From Candidatus Gallimonas merdigallinarum (GTDB taxonomy: Bacteria > Bacillota > Clostridia > Christensenellales > Borkfalkiaceae): DNA of 61,327 bases. This document shows positions 32,899 through 41,105 of the stretch, piece after piece (within the stretch, counting starts at the first letter, position 1; every line of letters starts with the position of its first letter). Made by a program: the position numbers and the translations under genes. The notes beneath the pieces are model-generated. The model saw nothing but the letters and a program-made list of their open reading frames with translations. It was not told the origin of the DNA and ran no database searches. Location: NCBI GenBank assembly GCA_904373325.1, contig CAJFFP010000009.1, positions 1 through 61,327 of the forward strand. The letters are read 5' to 3'.

Positions 32899-32924
32899 AA
32901 TTTGCCCTGCGGGGCAAATTTTTT
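32899..32924 (+). terminator. thyA-folA terminator
   Basis: Stem AATTTGCCC/GGGCAAATT (32899-32907 and 32912-32920), followed by TTTT, directly after the folA stop. Confidence 0.88.
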
Positions 32925-32945
32925 CGTTCGGAAGGGCGTTTTTTC

Positions 32946-32974
32946 TTGCTTAACGCGCCGAAATGTATTAAAAT
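32946..32974 (+). promoter_or_regulatory. typA promoter
   Basis: TTGCTT (32946-32951), 17-bp spacer, TAAAAT (32969-32974). Confidence 0.65.
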
Positions 32975-32999
32975 ACCACTTTGGAAAAAAGAGGTACTT

Positions 33000-34826
33000 A
33001 TGGTAAGAGAAGATTTAAGAAACATTGCGATCATTGCTCACGTCGATCACGGCAAGACGACGCTCGTCGATCAGATGCTCAAACAGGGCGGCACGTTCCG
33101 CGAGAATCAGGTCGTGGAAGAGCGCGTCATGGACTCCGGCGCATTGGAGCGCGAGCGCGGCATTACGATTCTGGCAAAAAATACGTCTATCCACTATAAC
33201 GGCGTAAAGATCAATATCATCGATACGCCCGGGCACGCGGATTTCTCGGGCGAGGTCGAGCGCGTGTTGAAGATGGTTTCGGGCGTGCTCATTCTTGTGG
33301 ACGCTGCGGAAGGTCCCATGCCGCAGACGCGTTTCGTCACGCAGAAGGCGCTCGAAATGGGTCTGAAACTCATTATCGTCGTCAACAAAGTTGACCGCCC
33401 CGACGCGCGCGTGAAAGAAGTCATCGACGAAGTGCTGGAACTTCTGATGGATCTCGACGCGTCGGACGATCAGCTGGAAAGCCCGTTCGTGTTCTGCTCG
33501 GGGCGCGACGGCACATCTTCACTCGATCCCGACGTGAAAGGGAACGACCTGATTCCGCTGTTCGATACCATTCTCAATCACTTCCCACCCCTTGAAATGG
33601 ACGAGAAGGGCAGTTTGCAGATCCTCGTTTCTTCCATCGATTATAACGATTATGTCGGTCGCATCGGTATCGGGCGCGTGGAGCGCGGCGTTGCGCGTCA
33701 GAACGCGGACGTCGTCGTCTGCAACTACAACCACCCCGAAGTTTCTTTGCGCGGGAAGATCGTCAATCTCTACGAGATCGAGGGCTTGAACCGCGTTCCC
33801 TGCGAATCGGCGACCGCGGGCGACATCGTCTGTTTTTCGGGCTTGGAGAAGATCAACATCGGCGATACGGTTTGCGCGGCGGACTGCCGCGAACCCGTCG
33901 CGTTCGTGAAGATTTCCGACCCGACGGTGGAAATGATTTTCTCCGTCAACGATTCTCCGTTCGCGGGAAAAGAGGGGAAATTCGTCACGACGCGTCACCT
34001 GCGCGACAGATTGTACCGCGAACTTCTGCGCGACGTCTCTCTCCGCGTTGAGGATACCGATTCGACGGACGCGTTCCGCGTGAGCGGAAGAGGGGAGATG
34101 CACCTCTCCATTCTCATCGAGACGATGCGCCGCGAAGGCTACGAGTTTCAGGTGAGCGCGCCGAAGGTGCTCTATCACGACGTTGACGGCGAGCGTTACG
34201 AGCCTGTCGAACGGCTCATCGTGGACGTGCCGGAGGATAACACCGGTCCCGTTTTCCAGAGCATGGGCGAGCGCAAGGGCGAGCTCCTGCACATGAACGC
34301 AATGGGTTCTCGTATGCGCCTTGAATTTCTCGTTCCCTCGCGCGGACTGTTCGGCTACAAGAGCGAGTTTCTGACGGACACCAAGGGCGAGGGCGTCATG
34401 AGTTCCGTGTTCTTTGAGTATCAGCCCTATAAGGGCGAGATCAGCCGCCGCACAAACGGCTCGCTCGTTGCGTTTGAAACGGGCGAAGCGGTCACCTATG
34501 GTCTGTATAACGCGCAGGGGAGAGGGATCCTCTTCATCACGCCCGGAACGCCCGTCTATGAGGGTATGGTCGTCGGCTGCTCGCCCAAAGACGAGGATAT
34601 CAACGTCAACGTCTGCAAGACCAAGCATCTCACGAATACGCGTTCGTCCTCGTCCGACGACGCGCTCCGCCTCATTCCGCCCAAAAAGATGAGCCTCGAA
34701 GAGGCGCTCGAATACATCGGCGACGACGAACTGCTGGAAGTCACGCCCTTGAATATCCGCGTGCGCAAGCGCATTCTGGACAGCGAACTTAGGGCAAAAG
34801 CGCGTGCAAAAGCAAAATTACAGTAA
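33000..34826 (+). CDS. typA: Ribosome-associated GTPase TypA/BipA
   Basis: TypA is an EF-G-like translational GTPase needed for ribosome assembly and growth under stress. The 608-residue protein has G1 AHVDHGKTT (about residues 11-19), G2 RGITI, G3 DTPGHADF, G4 NKVDRPDAR, then domains II-V and the TypA-specific C-terminal domain ([27 protein letters not shown], with [15 protein letters not shown]). The ATG at 33000 has AGAGG upstream. It is a single-gene unit with its own promoter and terminator. Confidence 0.97.
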   Translation: MVREDLRNIAIIAHVDHGKTTLVDQMLKQGGTFRENQVVEERVMDSGALERERGITILAKNTSIHYNGVKINIIDTPGHADFSGEVERVLKMVSGVLILVDAAEGPMPQTRFVTQKALEMGLKLIIVVNKVDRPDARVKEVIDEVLELLMDLDASDDQLESPFVFCSGRDGTSSLDPDVKGNDLIPLFDTILNHFPPLEMDEKGSLQILVSSIDYNDYVGRIGIGRVERGVARQNADVVVCNYNHPEVSLRGKIVNLYEIEGLNRVPCESATAGDIVCFSGLEKINIGDTVCAADCREPVAFVKISDPTVEMIFSVNDSPFAGKEGKFVTTRHLRDRLYRELLRDVSLRVEDTDSTDAFRVSGRGEMHLSILIETMRREGYEFQVSAPKVLYHDVDGERYEPVERLIVDVPEDNTGPVFQSMGERKGELLHMNAMGSRMRLEFLVPSRGLFGYKSEFLTDTKGEGVMSSVFFEYQPYKGEISRRTNGSLVAFETGEAVTYGLYNAQGRGILFITPGTPVYEGMVVGCSPKDEDINVNVCKTKHLTNTRSSSSDDALRLIPPKKMSLEEALEYIGDDELLEVTPLNIRVRKRILDSELRAKARAKAKLQ

Positions 34827-34833
34827 ATTACAG

Positions 34834-34853
34834 AGTACTATGCCAGACATAAT
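34834..34853 (+). repeat. 20-bp intergenic repeat, copy 1
   Basis: AGTACTATGCCAGACATAAT, lying 7 nt after the typA stop and 3 nt before the terminator stem. It belongs to a four-copy set with consensus AGTACTATGYCWGRMATAAT. Confidence 0.8.
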
Positions 34854-34856
34854 ACG

Positions 34857-34884
34857 AAAATCCCGCCCTTTAAGACGGGATTTT
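34857..34884 (+). terminator. typA terminator
   Basis: Stem AAAATCCCG/CGGGATTTT (34857-34865 and 34876-34884), followed by TCTCTG. Confidence 0.85.
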
Positions 34885-34911
34885 TCTCTGTTTTGCCGCA
34901 TATGGTAGAGT

Positions 34912-35169
34912 ATGCAGACCGAAACGAGGCAGAGCGTATTAACGCTGGAAAATCAGAGCAAAATTTCCATGACGGGCGTGGAGCGCGTGGACGCGTTTTC
35001 CGAGCGGCTCATTCAGCTCACCGTGAACGGAAGGAAAGTGCGCATAGAGGGGAGCAAACTCCGCGTGCTCGCCTTCTCGGAGGGGAGCGGCAATTTTTCC
35101 GCAAGCGGGTATGTAGACGCGATCCGCTTTCTCGCCGCGGGCGGAAAGGTGGGGCGGCTGTTTCAGTGA
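34912..35169 (+). CDS. yabP: Sporulation protein YabP
   Basis: YabP is a small SigE-regulated protein needed for proper spore cortex formation. The 85 residues match the family (LENQSKISMTGVERVDAFSERLIQLTVNGRKVRIEGSKLRVLAFSEGSGNFSASG, cited here as successive conserved segments NQSKISMTGV, DAFSE and VRIEGSKLRV). No ribosome-binding site precedes the ATG (CATATGGTAGAGT). The order yabP-yabQ-divIC is as in Bacillus. Its TGA overlaps the yabQ GTG. Confidence 0.9.
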   Translation: MQTETRQSVLTLENQSKISMTGVERVDAFSERLIQLTVNGRKVRIEGSKLRVLAFSEGSGNFSASGYVDAIRFLAAGGKVGRLFQ

Positions 35170-35525
35170 GCCAATTTTATATTTTCCTCATCTGCATTCT
35201 CATCGGTGCGGCGGGCGGACTGCTGTACGACGCGGTCGCGCTCCTTCGCGTGCCCTTTTCCGCCCGTCCCGTGCGGTGGATTTCGGACGGGCTGTTCTGC
35301 ATTCTGTTCGCGGCGGTATTTTTGCTTGTTTCCGTGGCTTTGGAGCTGCCGTCCGTCCGCTTTTATATGTTTTTGGGGCTCCTTGCGGGGTTTGCGCTCT
35401 ATCTGAAAAGTTTGCATAAAATCGTTGCTTTTATCACAAAAAAGGTGTATAATATTTTCAAGAAACTACGAAAGGAACAAAGGATATGTCCAGAAGGCAA
35501 GAAGGCCTTACCGACGAAAAAGTAA
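35166..35525 (+). CDS. yabQ: Sporulation protein YabQ
   Basis: YabQ is a forespore outer-membrane protein required for cortex assembly. The predicted 119 residues start at a GTG overlapping the yabP stop (GTGA) and contain about three membrane helices (residues 3-25, 40-60 and 65-85) and a basic tail. The open frame extends further upstream, but that part overlaps yabP out of frame. Its last 40 nt overlap divIC, and a promoter for divIC lies inside it. Confidence 0.82.
   Translation: MSQFYIFLICILIGAAGGLLYDAVALLRVPFSARPVRWISDGLFCILFAAVFLLVSVALELPSVRFYMFLGLLAGFALYLKSLHKIVAFITKKVYNIFKKLRKEQRICPEGKKALPTKK
35425..35453 (+). promoter_or_regulatory. divIC promoter inside yabQ
   Basis: TTGCTT (35425-35430), 17-bp spacer, TATAAT (35448-35453). 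It allows vegetative expression of divIC apart from the sporulation genes, as is needed for a division gene. Confidence 0.65.
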
Positions 35526-35770
35526 GAAAGGTTGCGGTCGGCGCAACCGTTGCGGGCGTTTTGCTCGTTTTATTCCTCATCGTCATTCTCATCGTTCAGT
35601 TTGTGCAGATCGGCGTTGCCAACGCGCAGAGCCGTCGGCTTGACGAGGAGATCGCAAAGTATGAGCAGATGATCGAGGAGGGAGAGGGCGATCTGGATTT
35701 TTATCAGAGCGGCCTCGGGTTATACTATCTTGCGCTCGGGCGCGGATGGCAGACGCCTTCTAACAAATAA
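35486..35770 (+). CDS. divIC: FtsB/DivIC-family cell division protein
   Basis: This 94-residue protein has a basic N-terminus, one membrane helix (about residues 17-40) and a following coiled-coil segment (NAQSRRLDEEIAKYEQMIEEGEGDLDFY), the layout of FtsB/DivIC, which links FtsL and FtsQ/DivIB at the divisome. Sequence conservation in this family is weak, so position after yabP-yabQ is a main part of the call. AAAGGAACAAAGG precedes the ATG. Confidence 0.75.
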   Translation: MSRRQEGLTDEKVRKVAVGATVAGVLLVLFLIVILIVQFVQIGVANAQSRRLDEEIAKYEQMIEEGEGDLDFYQSGLGLYYLALGRGWQTPSNK

Positions 35771-35774
35771 GTCT

Positions 35775-36629
35775 ATGAAATACGCGGTCATCGATATTGG
35801 TTCCAATTCCGTTCGCCTGATGCTTTGGGCGGACGGTACTTTGTATAAGAAACTTTTTACCACGCGGCTTGCCGCGGGGATGCGTGACGGCGTGCTGCAA
35901 GAGGACGCAATGCGGCGCACGGCGGAAGCGATTGCCGTATTTTATCGGGAAGGCGTTGCGGAAGCGGGAGCGGCGCGCACGTTCGCGTTTGCGACCGCGG
36001 CGGTCCGCAGCGCAAAGAACGGCGCGGCGTTCTGCGCGTACGTCAAAGAGCTGTGCGGCGCGGAAGTCGACGTCGTTTCGGGCGATACGGAGGCGCTTTT
36101 GGGCGCGTACGGGGCGTTGGGTACGCAGGACGGCGGCATGATCGATATCGGCGGCGCAAGTACGGAGATCTATTTGCGCAAAGGCGGGAAAAAGGCGTTT
36201 GCCGTCAGTCTCCCCGTCGGCGTCGTCCGACTGAAAGAGGCGTGCGGACAGAAGAAAGACCTGTTGGAACGCGCCGTTCGCGAGGCGGTCGCGCCGCTTG
36301 CGGGGCAGCGCGCGGACGTGCCGATGTTTGCCGTAAGCGGAACTGCCTGCACGCTTGCCTGCATTTTTCTGCAAATGTCCTTTGCGGAAGGGAAGATCCA
36401 CGGCGCAAAGCTCTCCCGCGCGTGGGTGGCGCGGGAAGCGGCGGAGCTTTGTGCGCTCTCCGTGGAGGAGAAGAAGCGGCTGATCGGCATGGAGGAGAAG
36501 CGCGCGGACGTCATTGCGGGCGGCGCGGTTCTGCTCGCGGGCATCATGGAGACGCTTAAAATCGAAGAAATTACCTTTTCGGAATCGGACAATCTGGAAG
36601 GCTATCTGCGTTACAGGGGGCTGATATGA
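35775..36629 (+). CDS. Ppx/GppA-family phosphatase
   Basis: This 284-residue protein belongs to the exopolyphosphatase/pppGpp phosphohydrolase family, which acts on polyphosphate or (p)ppGpp. The actin-like fold motifs are AVIDIGSNSVRLML (residues 4-17), FATAAVRSAKNG, VVSGDTEALLGAYG and MIDIGGASTEI (about 121-131). It is short, lacking the C-terminal domains of E. coli Ppx. No ribosome-binding site precedes the ATG at 35775, which follows divIC by 4 nt, so coupling to divIC is probable. The TGA overlaps the next gene's ATG. Confidence 0.86.
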   Translation: MKYAVIDIGSNSVRLMLWADGTLYKKLFTTRLAAGMRDGVLQEDAMRRTAEAIAVFYREGVAEAGAARTFAFATAAVRSAKNGAAFCAYVKELCGAEVDVVSGDTEALLGAYGALGTQDGGMIDIGGASTEIYLRKGGKKAFAVSLPVGVVRLKEACGQKKDLLERAVREAVAPLAGQRADVPMFAVSGTACTLACIFLQMSFAEGKIHGAKLSRAWVAREAAELCALSVEEKKRLIGMEEKRADVIAGGAVLLAGIMETLKIEEITFSESDNLEGYLRYRGLI

Positions 36630-37489
36630 TGCGTCGGAGAACGTATTCCGTCATATCCGTTACTCTGCTTGCGCTTGCCGTGCTCGTTACGGTTCTGCTG
36701 GTCGTTTACGGCGCGTATACGATCGCGAACGCCGTACGGTCGTTGCAGATTGCGTTCGGGTGCGTGTTCGGCGCGGCTGCGATTTGCTATTTTCTGCTCC
36801 CGCCCGACGTGCTCGCGCATGAATGCGGGCATATGGCATGCGGCGTTCTGACGGGAATGCGCTTCCCCGTCGTCCGCATCGGCAGATTGGAGTTTTCCAA
36901 AACGGGCGTGCGCTATCGGCTGCGGATCGGTGCAGCGGGGGAAACGGCGATCGTTCCCCGCGGCGCAAATCGGATGCGCCTGCGCGTTTTCGTTACGGCG
37001 TTGGGCGGTCCTCTGTTCAGCGTGGCGTACGGCGTGACGATGCTCGCGCTTTTTTGGTTGTATCCCGCCGCTCCCGCGATATTTTTCTTTGTGCTCTTTG
37101 CGCCGCTTTCCCTCTATAACGGGATCGTTGCGCTCTTGCCTGCGGAATTGGACGGCAGCCGCACGGACGGCGCGGTCATGCGCGGGATAATCAGACAGGA
37201 TGCGGAGACGGACGTCACGTTCCGCGTTCTGCAAGTGCAGGGGATTTTGACAAAGGGAACGTATGCGGACGTTCCGCGCGAGTTGCTCTTCGGTGCGCCC
37301 GTCGTGCGGGAGGATTGCCGCGCGTTTGCCGCGCTGCTCTTTCTGCAATACGAATACGCAAAATTTCACGGCGACGCGGCGGGCGCGGCGGCTGCGCTCT
37401 CCCGTCTGCGGTCGATTGAGGACTATCTGACGGATGAAGAGCGCAAGTTTTTGGCAAATGAAAAAGACCCTGCCGTTGCAGGATCCTGA
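36626..37489 (+). CDS. M50-like (site-2 protease type) membrane metallopeptidase
   Basis: This 287-residue membrane protein has a HExxH zinc motif, AHECGHMACG (H65, E66, H69), and a second conserved patch ALLPAELDGSRTDGA (about 169-183) that matches the NxxPxxxLDG element of M50 proteases and could supply the third zinc ligand. Hydrophobic segments lie at about 8-30, 42-60, 120-143 and 148-172. The C-terminal ~100 residues are soluble. Both zinc elements are present, so it may be active. It is coupled to ppx (4-nt overlap). The substrate is unknown. Confidence 0.72.
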   Translation: MMRRRTYSVISVTLLALAVLVTVLLVVYGAYTIANAVRSLQIAFGCVFGAAAICYFLLPPDVLAHECGHMACGVLTGMRFPVVRIGRLEFSKTGVRYRLRIGAAGETAIVPRGANRMRLRVFVTALGGPLFSVAYGVTMLALFWLYPAAPAIFFFVLFAPLSLYNGIVALLPAELDGSRTDGAVMRGIIRQDAETDVTFRVLQVQGILTKGTYADVPRELLFGAPVVREDCRAFAALLFLQYEYAKFHGDAAGAAAALSRLRSIEDYLTDEERKFLANEKDPAVAGS

Positions 37490-37533
37490 TCGTGTGTCTG
37501 TCCGCCTTAAAAAGGGGACGTTGGTGTGTGAGG

Positions 37534-37737
37534 TCAATCGGCAAGCCCGAGCAGGTAATCGGACGTAACGTTGAAGTATCGTGCGATCTTGGCGATATTG
37601 GAAGCCGTCGGATCGCTTTTGTTGGTTTCCCAATAGCAAATGATTCCCAGACTTACGCTCAGATCCCGTGCTACCGTCGCTTGTGAAAGGCCTCGTTCTT
37701 TCCTGAGTTCCATGAGACGTTCTGCGAAGATTTTCAT
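37534..37737 (-). CDS. Small XRE-family helix-turn-helix regulator
   Basis: This 67-residue protein is one Cro/C1-type HTH: ERLMELRKERGLSQATVARDLSVSLGIICYWETNKSDPTASNIAKIARYFNVTSDYLLG, quoted in part as its five-helix span (recognition region VSLGIICYWETNKSDP). There is no ligand-binding domain. The start is the ATG at 37737; a longer frame to 37776 overlaps the promoter. The -10 box ends 7 nt before this ATG and there is no ribosome-binding site, so the mRNA is probably leaderless. Confidence 0.85.
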   Translation of the reverse strand: MKIFAERLMELRKERGLSQATVARDLSVSLGIICYWETNKSDPTASNIAKIARYFNVTSDYLLGLAD

Positions 37738-37744
37738 AGCTTTT

Positions 37745-37773
37745 ATTATACTCGCTTCCGCGCCGATTTGCAA
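37745..37773 (-). promoter_or_regulatory. Promoter of the XRE gene (leaderless type)
   Basis: Minus strand: -35 TTGCAA (37773-37768), 17-bp spacer, -10 TATAAT (37750-37745). Confidence 0.75.
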
Positions 37774-37846
37774 CAATTTCGCACGAGAAATTTAAACGGC
37801 GGGCAGTTTTCTGTGCCGCGCCCGGGAAAACGAAAAAGGATTATTT

Positions 37847-38308
37847 ATGAAAAAAACAAAGGTATTGTTTGTCTGCCACGGCAATATCTGCCGATCGACG
37901 ATGGCGGAGAGCGTGTTTACGCATATGGTGCGGGAGCGCGGTCTTGCGGAGCTGTTCGAGATCTCTTCCGCGGCGACGCATACGGACGAGATCGGAAATC
38001 CGCCGCATCGGGGTACGCAGGCGAAGCTCCGCGAGGTCGGCATTCCGCTCGTGCCGCACCGCGCAAGGTTGCTGACGCGGTCGGACGGGGCGTATTACGA
38101 TTATATTATCGGCATGGACGGGGAGAACGCGCGCCATATGCGCCGCATTCTGGGCGATTGCAGGGCGAAAGTCTGTCTGCTGCTCGATTTTACAGGCGCT
38201 CCGCGCCCGATTGCCGATCCGTGGTACACGGGCAATTTCGATGAGACGTATGACGACGTCGCGGAAGGGTGCGCGGCGTTTTTAAATCATGTATTGGAGG
38301 AAGTATGA
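37847..38308 (+). CDS. Low-molecular-weight protein-tyrosine-phosphatase
   Basis: This 153-residue protein is a low-molecular-weight tyrosine (or arginine) phosphatase. It has the P-loop VCHGNICRSTMAE (catalytic Cys and Arg in CxxxxxRS, about residues 10-18) and the general-acid aspartate in IADPWYTGNFDETYDD (about 125-140). AAAGGA lies upstream of the ATG. Its TGA overlaps the start of the GH127 gene, so the two are co-expressed, an unusual pairing without an obvious biochemical link. Confidence 0.92.
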   Translation: MKKTKVLFVCHGNICRSTMAESVFTHMVRERGLAELFEISSAATHTDEIGNPPHRGTQAKLREVGIPLVPHRARLLTRSDGAYYDYIIGMDGENARHMRRILGDCRAKVCLLLDFTGAPRPIADPWYTGNFDETYDDVAEGCAAFLNHVLEEV

Positions 38309-40635
38309 GGGATGCGAAGATGAAAACGCTTCCGCTCGGAAGCATCGTCGCGCAGGGGGAATACCTGAAAAACGCGCTGCAAAAGGAGACGGCGTATCTG
38401 CTATCGCTCGACGACGGGCGCTTTCTGGCAGGATTTTACGAGAACGCGGGGATCCGTACGCCCTATGTGCGGTACGGCGGCTGGGAGAGCGACCTCATTG
38501 CGGGTCATGCGGTGGGGCATTATCTCTCCGCGTTTGCGCAGGCTGTCGCGAACCGCGGCGTGGGCGCGGCGGAGCGGGAGAAACTCTTTGCAAAGCTGAA
38601 ACGCATGGTGGACGGGCTTGCCGAATGCCAGAGGGAAAGCAAGGGCAAGAAGGGCTTTCTCTGGGCGGCGCCCAAAACGCAGGCGGGCGGCGTGGAATCG
38701 CAGTTCGATAACGTCGAGCAGGGGAAAACGAATATCAAAACGGAAGCGTGGGTGCCGTGGTACACGATGCACAAACTGCTTGCGGGATTGATCGATTGTT
38801 ATACGCTCGGCGGATATGCGCCTGCGCTGACGGTTGCCGAAAACCTCGGCGATTGGGTCGCGGAACGCGCGCTCGGCTGGGATAGAGAGACGGCGGACCG
38901 CGTGCTCGGCGTGGAGTACGGCGGCATGAACGACTGTTTGTACGAGCTGTACGCGCTCACGAAAGAGCCGCGCTATGCCCGCGCGGCGCACGTGTTCGAC
39001 GAAGAGCCGCTCTTCGATAAGATTTTATCGGACGGGAAGAACGTCTTGAAGGACAGGCACGCCAATACGACCATTCCGAAAGTGCTCGGCGCGCTCAAAC
39101 GCTATCTTGTGCTGGACGGAGAGATTTTGGACGGTGAACGCATCGACGCGTCGCGCTATCTCCGCGTGGCGGAAATCTTTTTCCGCATGGTGGTGGAGCG
39201 GCATACCTACGTGACGGGCGGCAATTCGGAGTGGGAACATTTCGGCGCAGATTATGTTCTCGACGCGGAGCGCACGAACTGCAACTGTGAAACGTGCAAC
39301 GTCTACAATATGCTCAAACTTGCGCGCCTGCTGTTCTGCGTAACGGGCGATAAGTCCTATACCGATTACTACGACAATGCGTTTACCAACTCCATTCTCT
39401 CGTCGCAAAATCCGGAAACGGGCATGACGACCTACTTTCAGCCCATGGCGGGCGGATTTTTCAAGGTGTTTTCGCGCCCGTACGATAAGTTCTGGTGCTG
39501 CACGGGGAGCGGCATGGAGAGCTTTACAAAGGCGGGCGACAGCGCCGTATATGCCCGCGGGACCGACTTATTCATCGAACAATACCTCTCCATGGAAGTC
39601 CGTTTTCAGGGCGTTGTCATGCAGGCGGACTGTGATTTCCCGCTGAACGATATGGCTGTCATCAAAATTTCGGAGGCGAAAGAGGCGTTTGACCTGTATC
39701 TGCGCGTTCCCGATTGGGCTGCGGGAGAAATTTCGCTTTCGCGCAACGGAACGCCCGTTTCCTGCCGCGTCGAAAACGGACATATTGCCGTGCGCGCGGC
39801 GGGCGGAGACGAGCTTTCGCTGCGTATCCCCGTATCGGTGCGCCTGCACGGTCTGCCCGATTCCGACGACGCGTTCGCGTTCACCTACGGCGGCGCGGTG
39901 CTCTCCGCCGATCTCGGTACGGAGGATATGCGCGAGACGGAGACGGGGGTGGACGTCAATATCCCCGCACGGCGGATCATGCCGACGGAGCGCGTCTATT
40001 TTGAAAACGTGAAAGACGTTCTCGCTCACCCTGAACGTTACCTTGTCCGCGAGGGAGAGACGTTCCGACTGACGGGCGGCGACCTGTCCTTTGCGTTCGG
40101 GCTGCATTACCGCCGCTATCGGGAGAGATACGCGATCTATCTCAGATTGCGCGAGGGAGTGCGCGAGGCGGAAAACGCCGTGCGCGAGCCGCTCGATACC
40201 GTCCAGCCCGGGTACGGGCAGTACGAGACGGACGAACTGCACGATCTGCGCGAGCAAAACTCCGTTTCCGTCACGGCGGACGGAACTTGCCGCTACGCCG
40301 CGGAAAACGGCTGGTTCGAGTACGATTTCCGTATCGATCCCGCAAAGAAAAACACGCTCTCCGTGCAGCTTTTACGCGCGGATAACTATAAGCCTCTGCA
40401 AATTACGGTGGGCGGAGAAGAGGTGTTCGGCGGCTGGATCATCGATACGATGAGCGGCGAGGAGGGCTACCGCCGCGAGTTTACCGTTCCCGACGCGCTC
40501 GTGCGGAAATATCTGCGCAAAAAGAGGGTCGGCGGCGAGGAAGTCTGCGTGCTTCCCATTCGTTTTTCGGGGCTTGACGGACAGCAAAGCGTCCGTATCT
40601 GTGAGTTTATTTACATTTATGCCGCGGAAAAATAA
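38305..40635 (+). CDS. GH127-family glycoside hydrolase (beta-L-arabinofuranosidase-like)
   Basis: This 776-residue protein matches DUF1680/GH127. Characterised members release beta-L-arabinofuranose using a zinc-bound cysteine nucleophile. The segments NTTIPKVLGALKRYL, YVTGGNSEWEHFG, NCNCETCNVYNMLKLARLLF and FWCCTGSGMESFTK hold the conserved glutamate and cysteines. A C-terminal beta-rich region follows from about residue 430. There is no signal peptide, so it should act in the cytoplasm on imported oligosaccharides, although no transporter is adjacent. GGAGGAAGT precedes the ATG at 38305. Other GH127 specificities (e.g. aceric acid hydrolase) cannot be excluded. Confidence 0.86.
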   Translation: MRDAKMKTLPLGSIVAQGEYLKNALQKETAYLLSLDDGRFLAGFYENAGIRTPYVRYGGWESDLIAGHAVGHYLSAFAQAVANRGVGAAEREKLFAKLKRMVDGLAECQRESKGKKGFLWAAPKTQAGGVESQFDNVEQGKTNIKTEAWVPWYTMHKLLAGLIDCYTLGGYAPALTVAENLGDWVAERALGWDRETADRVLGVEYGGMNDCLYELYALTKEPRYARAAHVFDEEPLFDKILSDGKNVLKDRHANTTIPKVLGALKRYLVLDGEILDGERIDASRYLRVAEIFFRMVVERHTYVTGGNSEWEHFGADYVLDAERTNCNCETCNVYNMLKLARLLFCVTGDKSYTDYYDNAFTNSILSSQNPETGMTTYFQPMAGGFFKVFSRPYDKFWCCTGSGMESFTKAGDSAVYARGTDLFIEQYLSMEVRFQGVVMQADCDFPLNDMAVIKISEAKEAFDLYLRVPDWAAGEISLSRNGTPVSCRVENGHIAVRAAGGDELSLRIPVSVRLHGLPDSDDAFAFTYGGAVLSADLGTEDMRETETGVDVNIPARRIMPTERVYFENVKDVLAHPERYLVREGETFRLTGGDLSFAFGLHYRRYRERYAIYLRLREGVREAENAVREPLDTVQPGYGQYETDELHDLREQNSVSVTADGTCRYAAENGWFEYDFRIDPAKKNTLSVQLLRADNYKPLQITVGGEEVFGGWIIDTMSGEEGYRREFTVPDALVRKYLRKKRVGGEEVCVLPIRFSGLDGQQSVRICEFIYIYAAEK

Positions 40636-40644
40636 GATTTTCTC

Positions 40645-40673
40645 TTTACAATCGCTCTCAAATATTGTATAAT
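40645..40673 (+). promoter_or_regulatory. Promoter of the DtxR-like gene
   Basis: TTTACA (40645-40650), 17-bp spacer, TATAAT (40668-40673). Confidence 0.75.
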
Positions 40674-40693
40674 TACCAAAAGGAAGGTGAGCC

Positions 40694-41062
40694 ATGAAGA
40701 CGCACGAATCACAGGAAATGTATCTTGAAACCATCCTCCTGCTGCGGATGCGCAAGGCAAACGTCCGCTCGGTGGACGTGGTGGAGGAGCTTGGCTATGC
40801 AAAGTCAAGCGTGTCGCGCGCGGTCAATCTGCTGCAAAGCAACGGTTTCATTCATATCGATGAAAGCGGAGATATTACGCTCACGCCCGAGGGGCAGAAG
40901 AAGGCGGAGGATATTTACGCGAAACACCGCGTGTTTACCGAGGCGTTCATCAAAATGGGCGCGCCGTCCGACGTTGCGGAAGAGAACGCCTGCCGTATCG
41001 AGCATGTCGTCTCGGACGAACTGTTTGAAATCATCAAACGCTATTTTTCCATCGCCGATTAA
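40694..41062 (+). CDS. DtxR/MntR-family metal-dependent regulator
   Basis: This 122-residue protein has the DtxR N-terminal winged helix (ESQEMYLETILLLRMRK and SVDVVEELGYAKSSVSRAVNLLQ) and the metal-binding/dimerisation domain (HRVFTEAFIKMGAPSDVAEENACRIEHVVSDELFE), with Glu, Cys and His residues suited to Fe2+ or Mn2+. It lacks a C-terminal SH3-like domain, as in MntR. AGGAAGGTG precedes the ATG. No metal transporter gene is in the window, so its targets lie elsewhere. Confidence 0.88.
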   Translation: MKTHESQEMYLETILLLRMRKANVRSVDVVEELGYAKSSVSRAVNLLQSNGFIHIDESGDITLTPEGQKKAEDIYAKHRVFTEAFIKMGAPSDVAEENACRIEHVVSDELFEIIKRYFSIAD

Positions 41063-41072
41063 ATTTGTAAGA

Positions 41073-41105
41073 AAAAAGCGCCCGCAATTCGGGGCGCTTT
41101 TTTTA
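41073..41105. terminator. Bidirectional terminator between the DtxR-like gene and aroA
   Basis: Stem AAAAAGCGCCC/GGGCGCTTTTT (41073-41083 and 41092-41102) with A- and T-runs on either side suits both converging genes. Confidence 0.88.

Noticed and set aside
34834..34853. Resemblance of the repeat's AGTACT to an SlmA nucleoid-occlusion site
   Set aside because: SlmA sites (GTGAGTACTCAC) and the protein belong to gammaproteobacteria, and only six bases agree.
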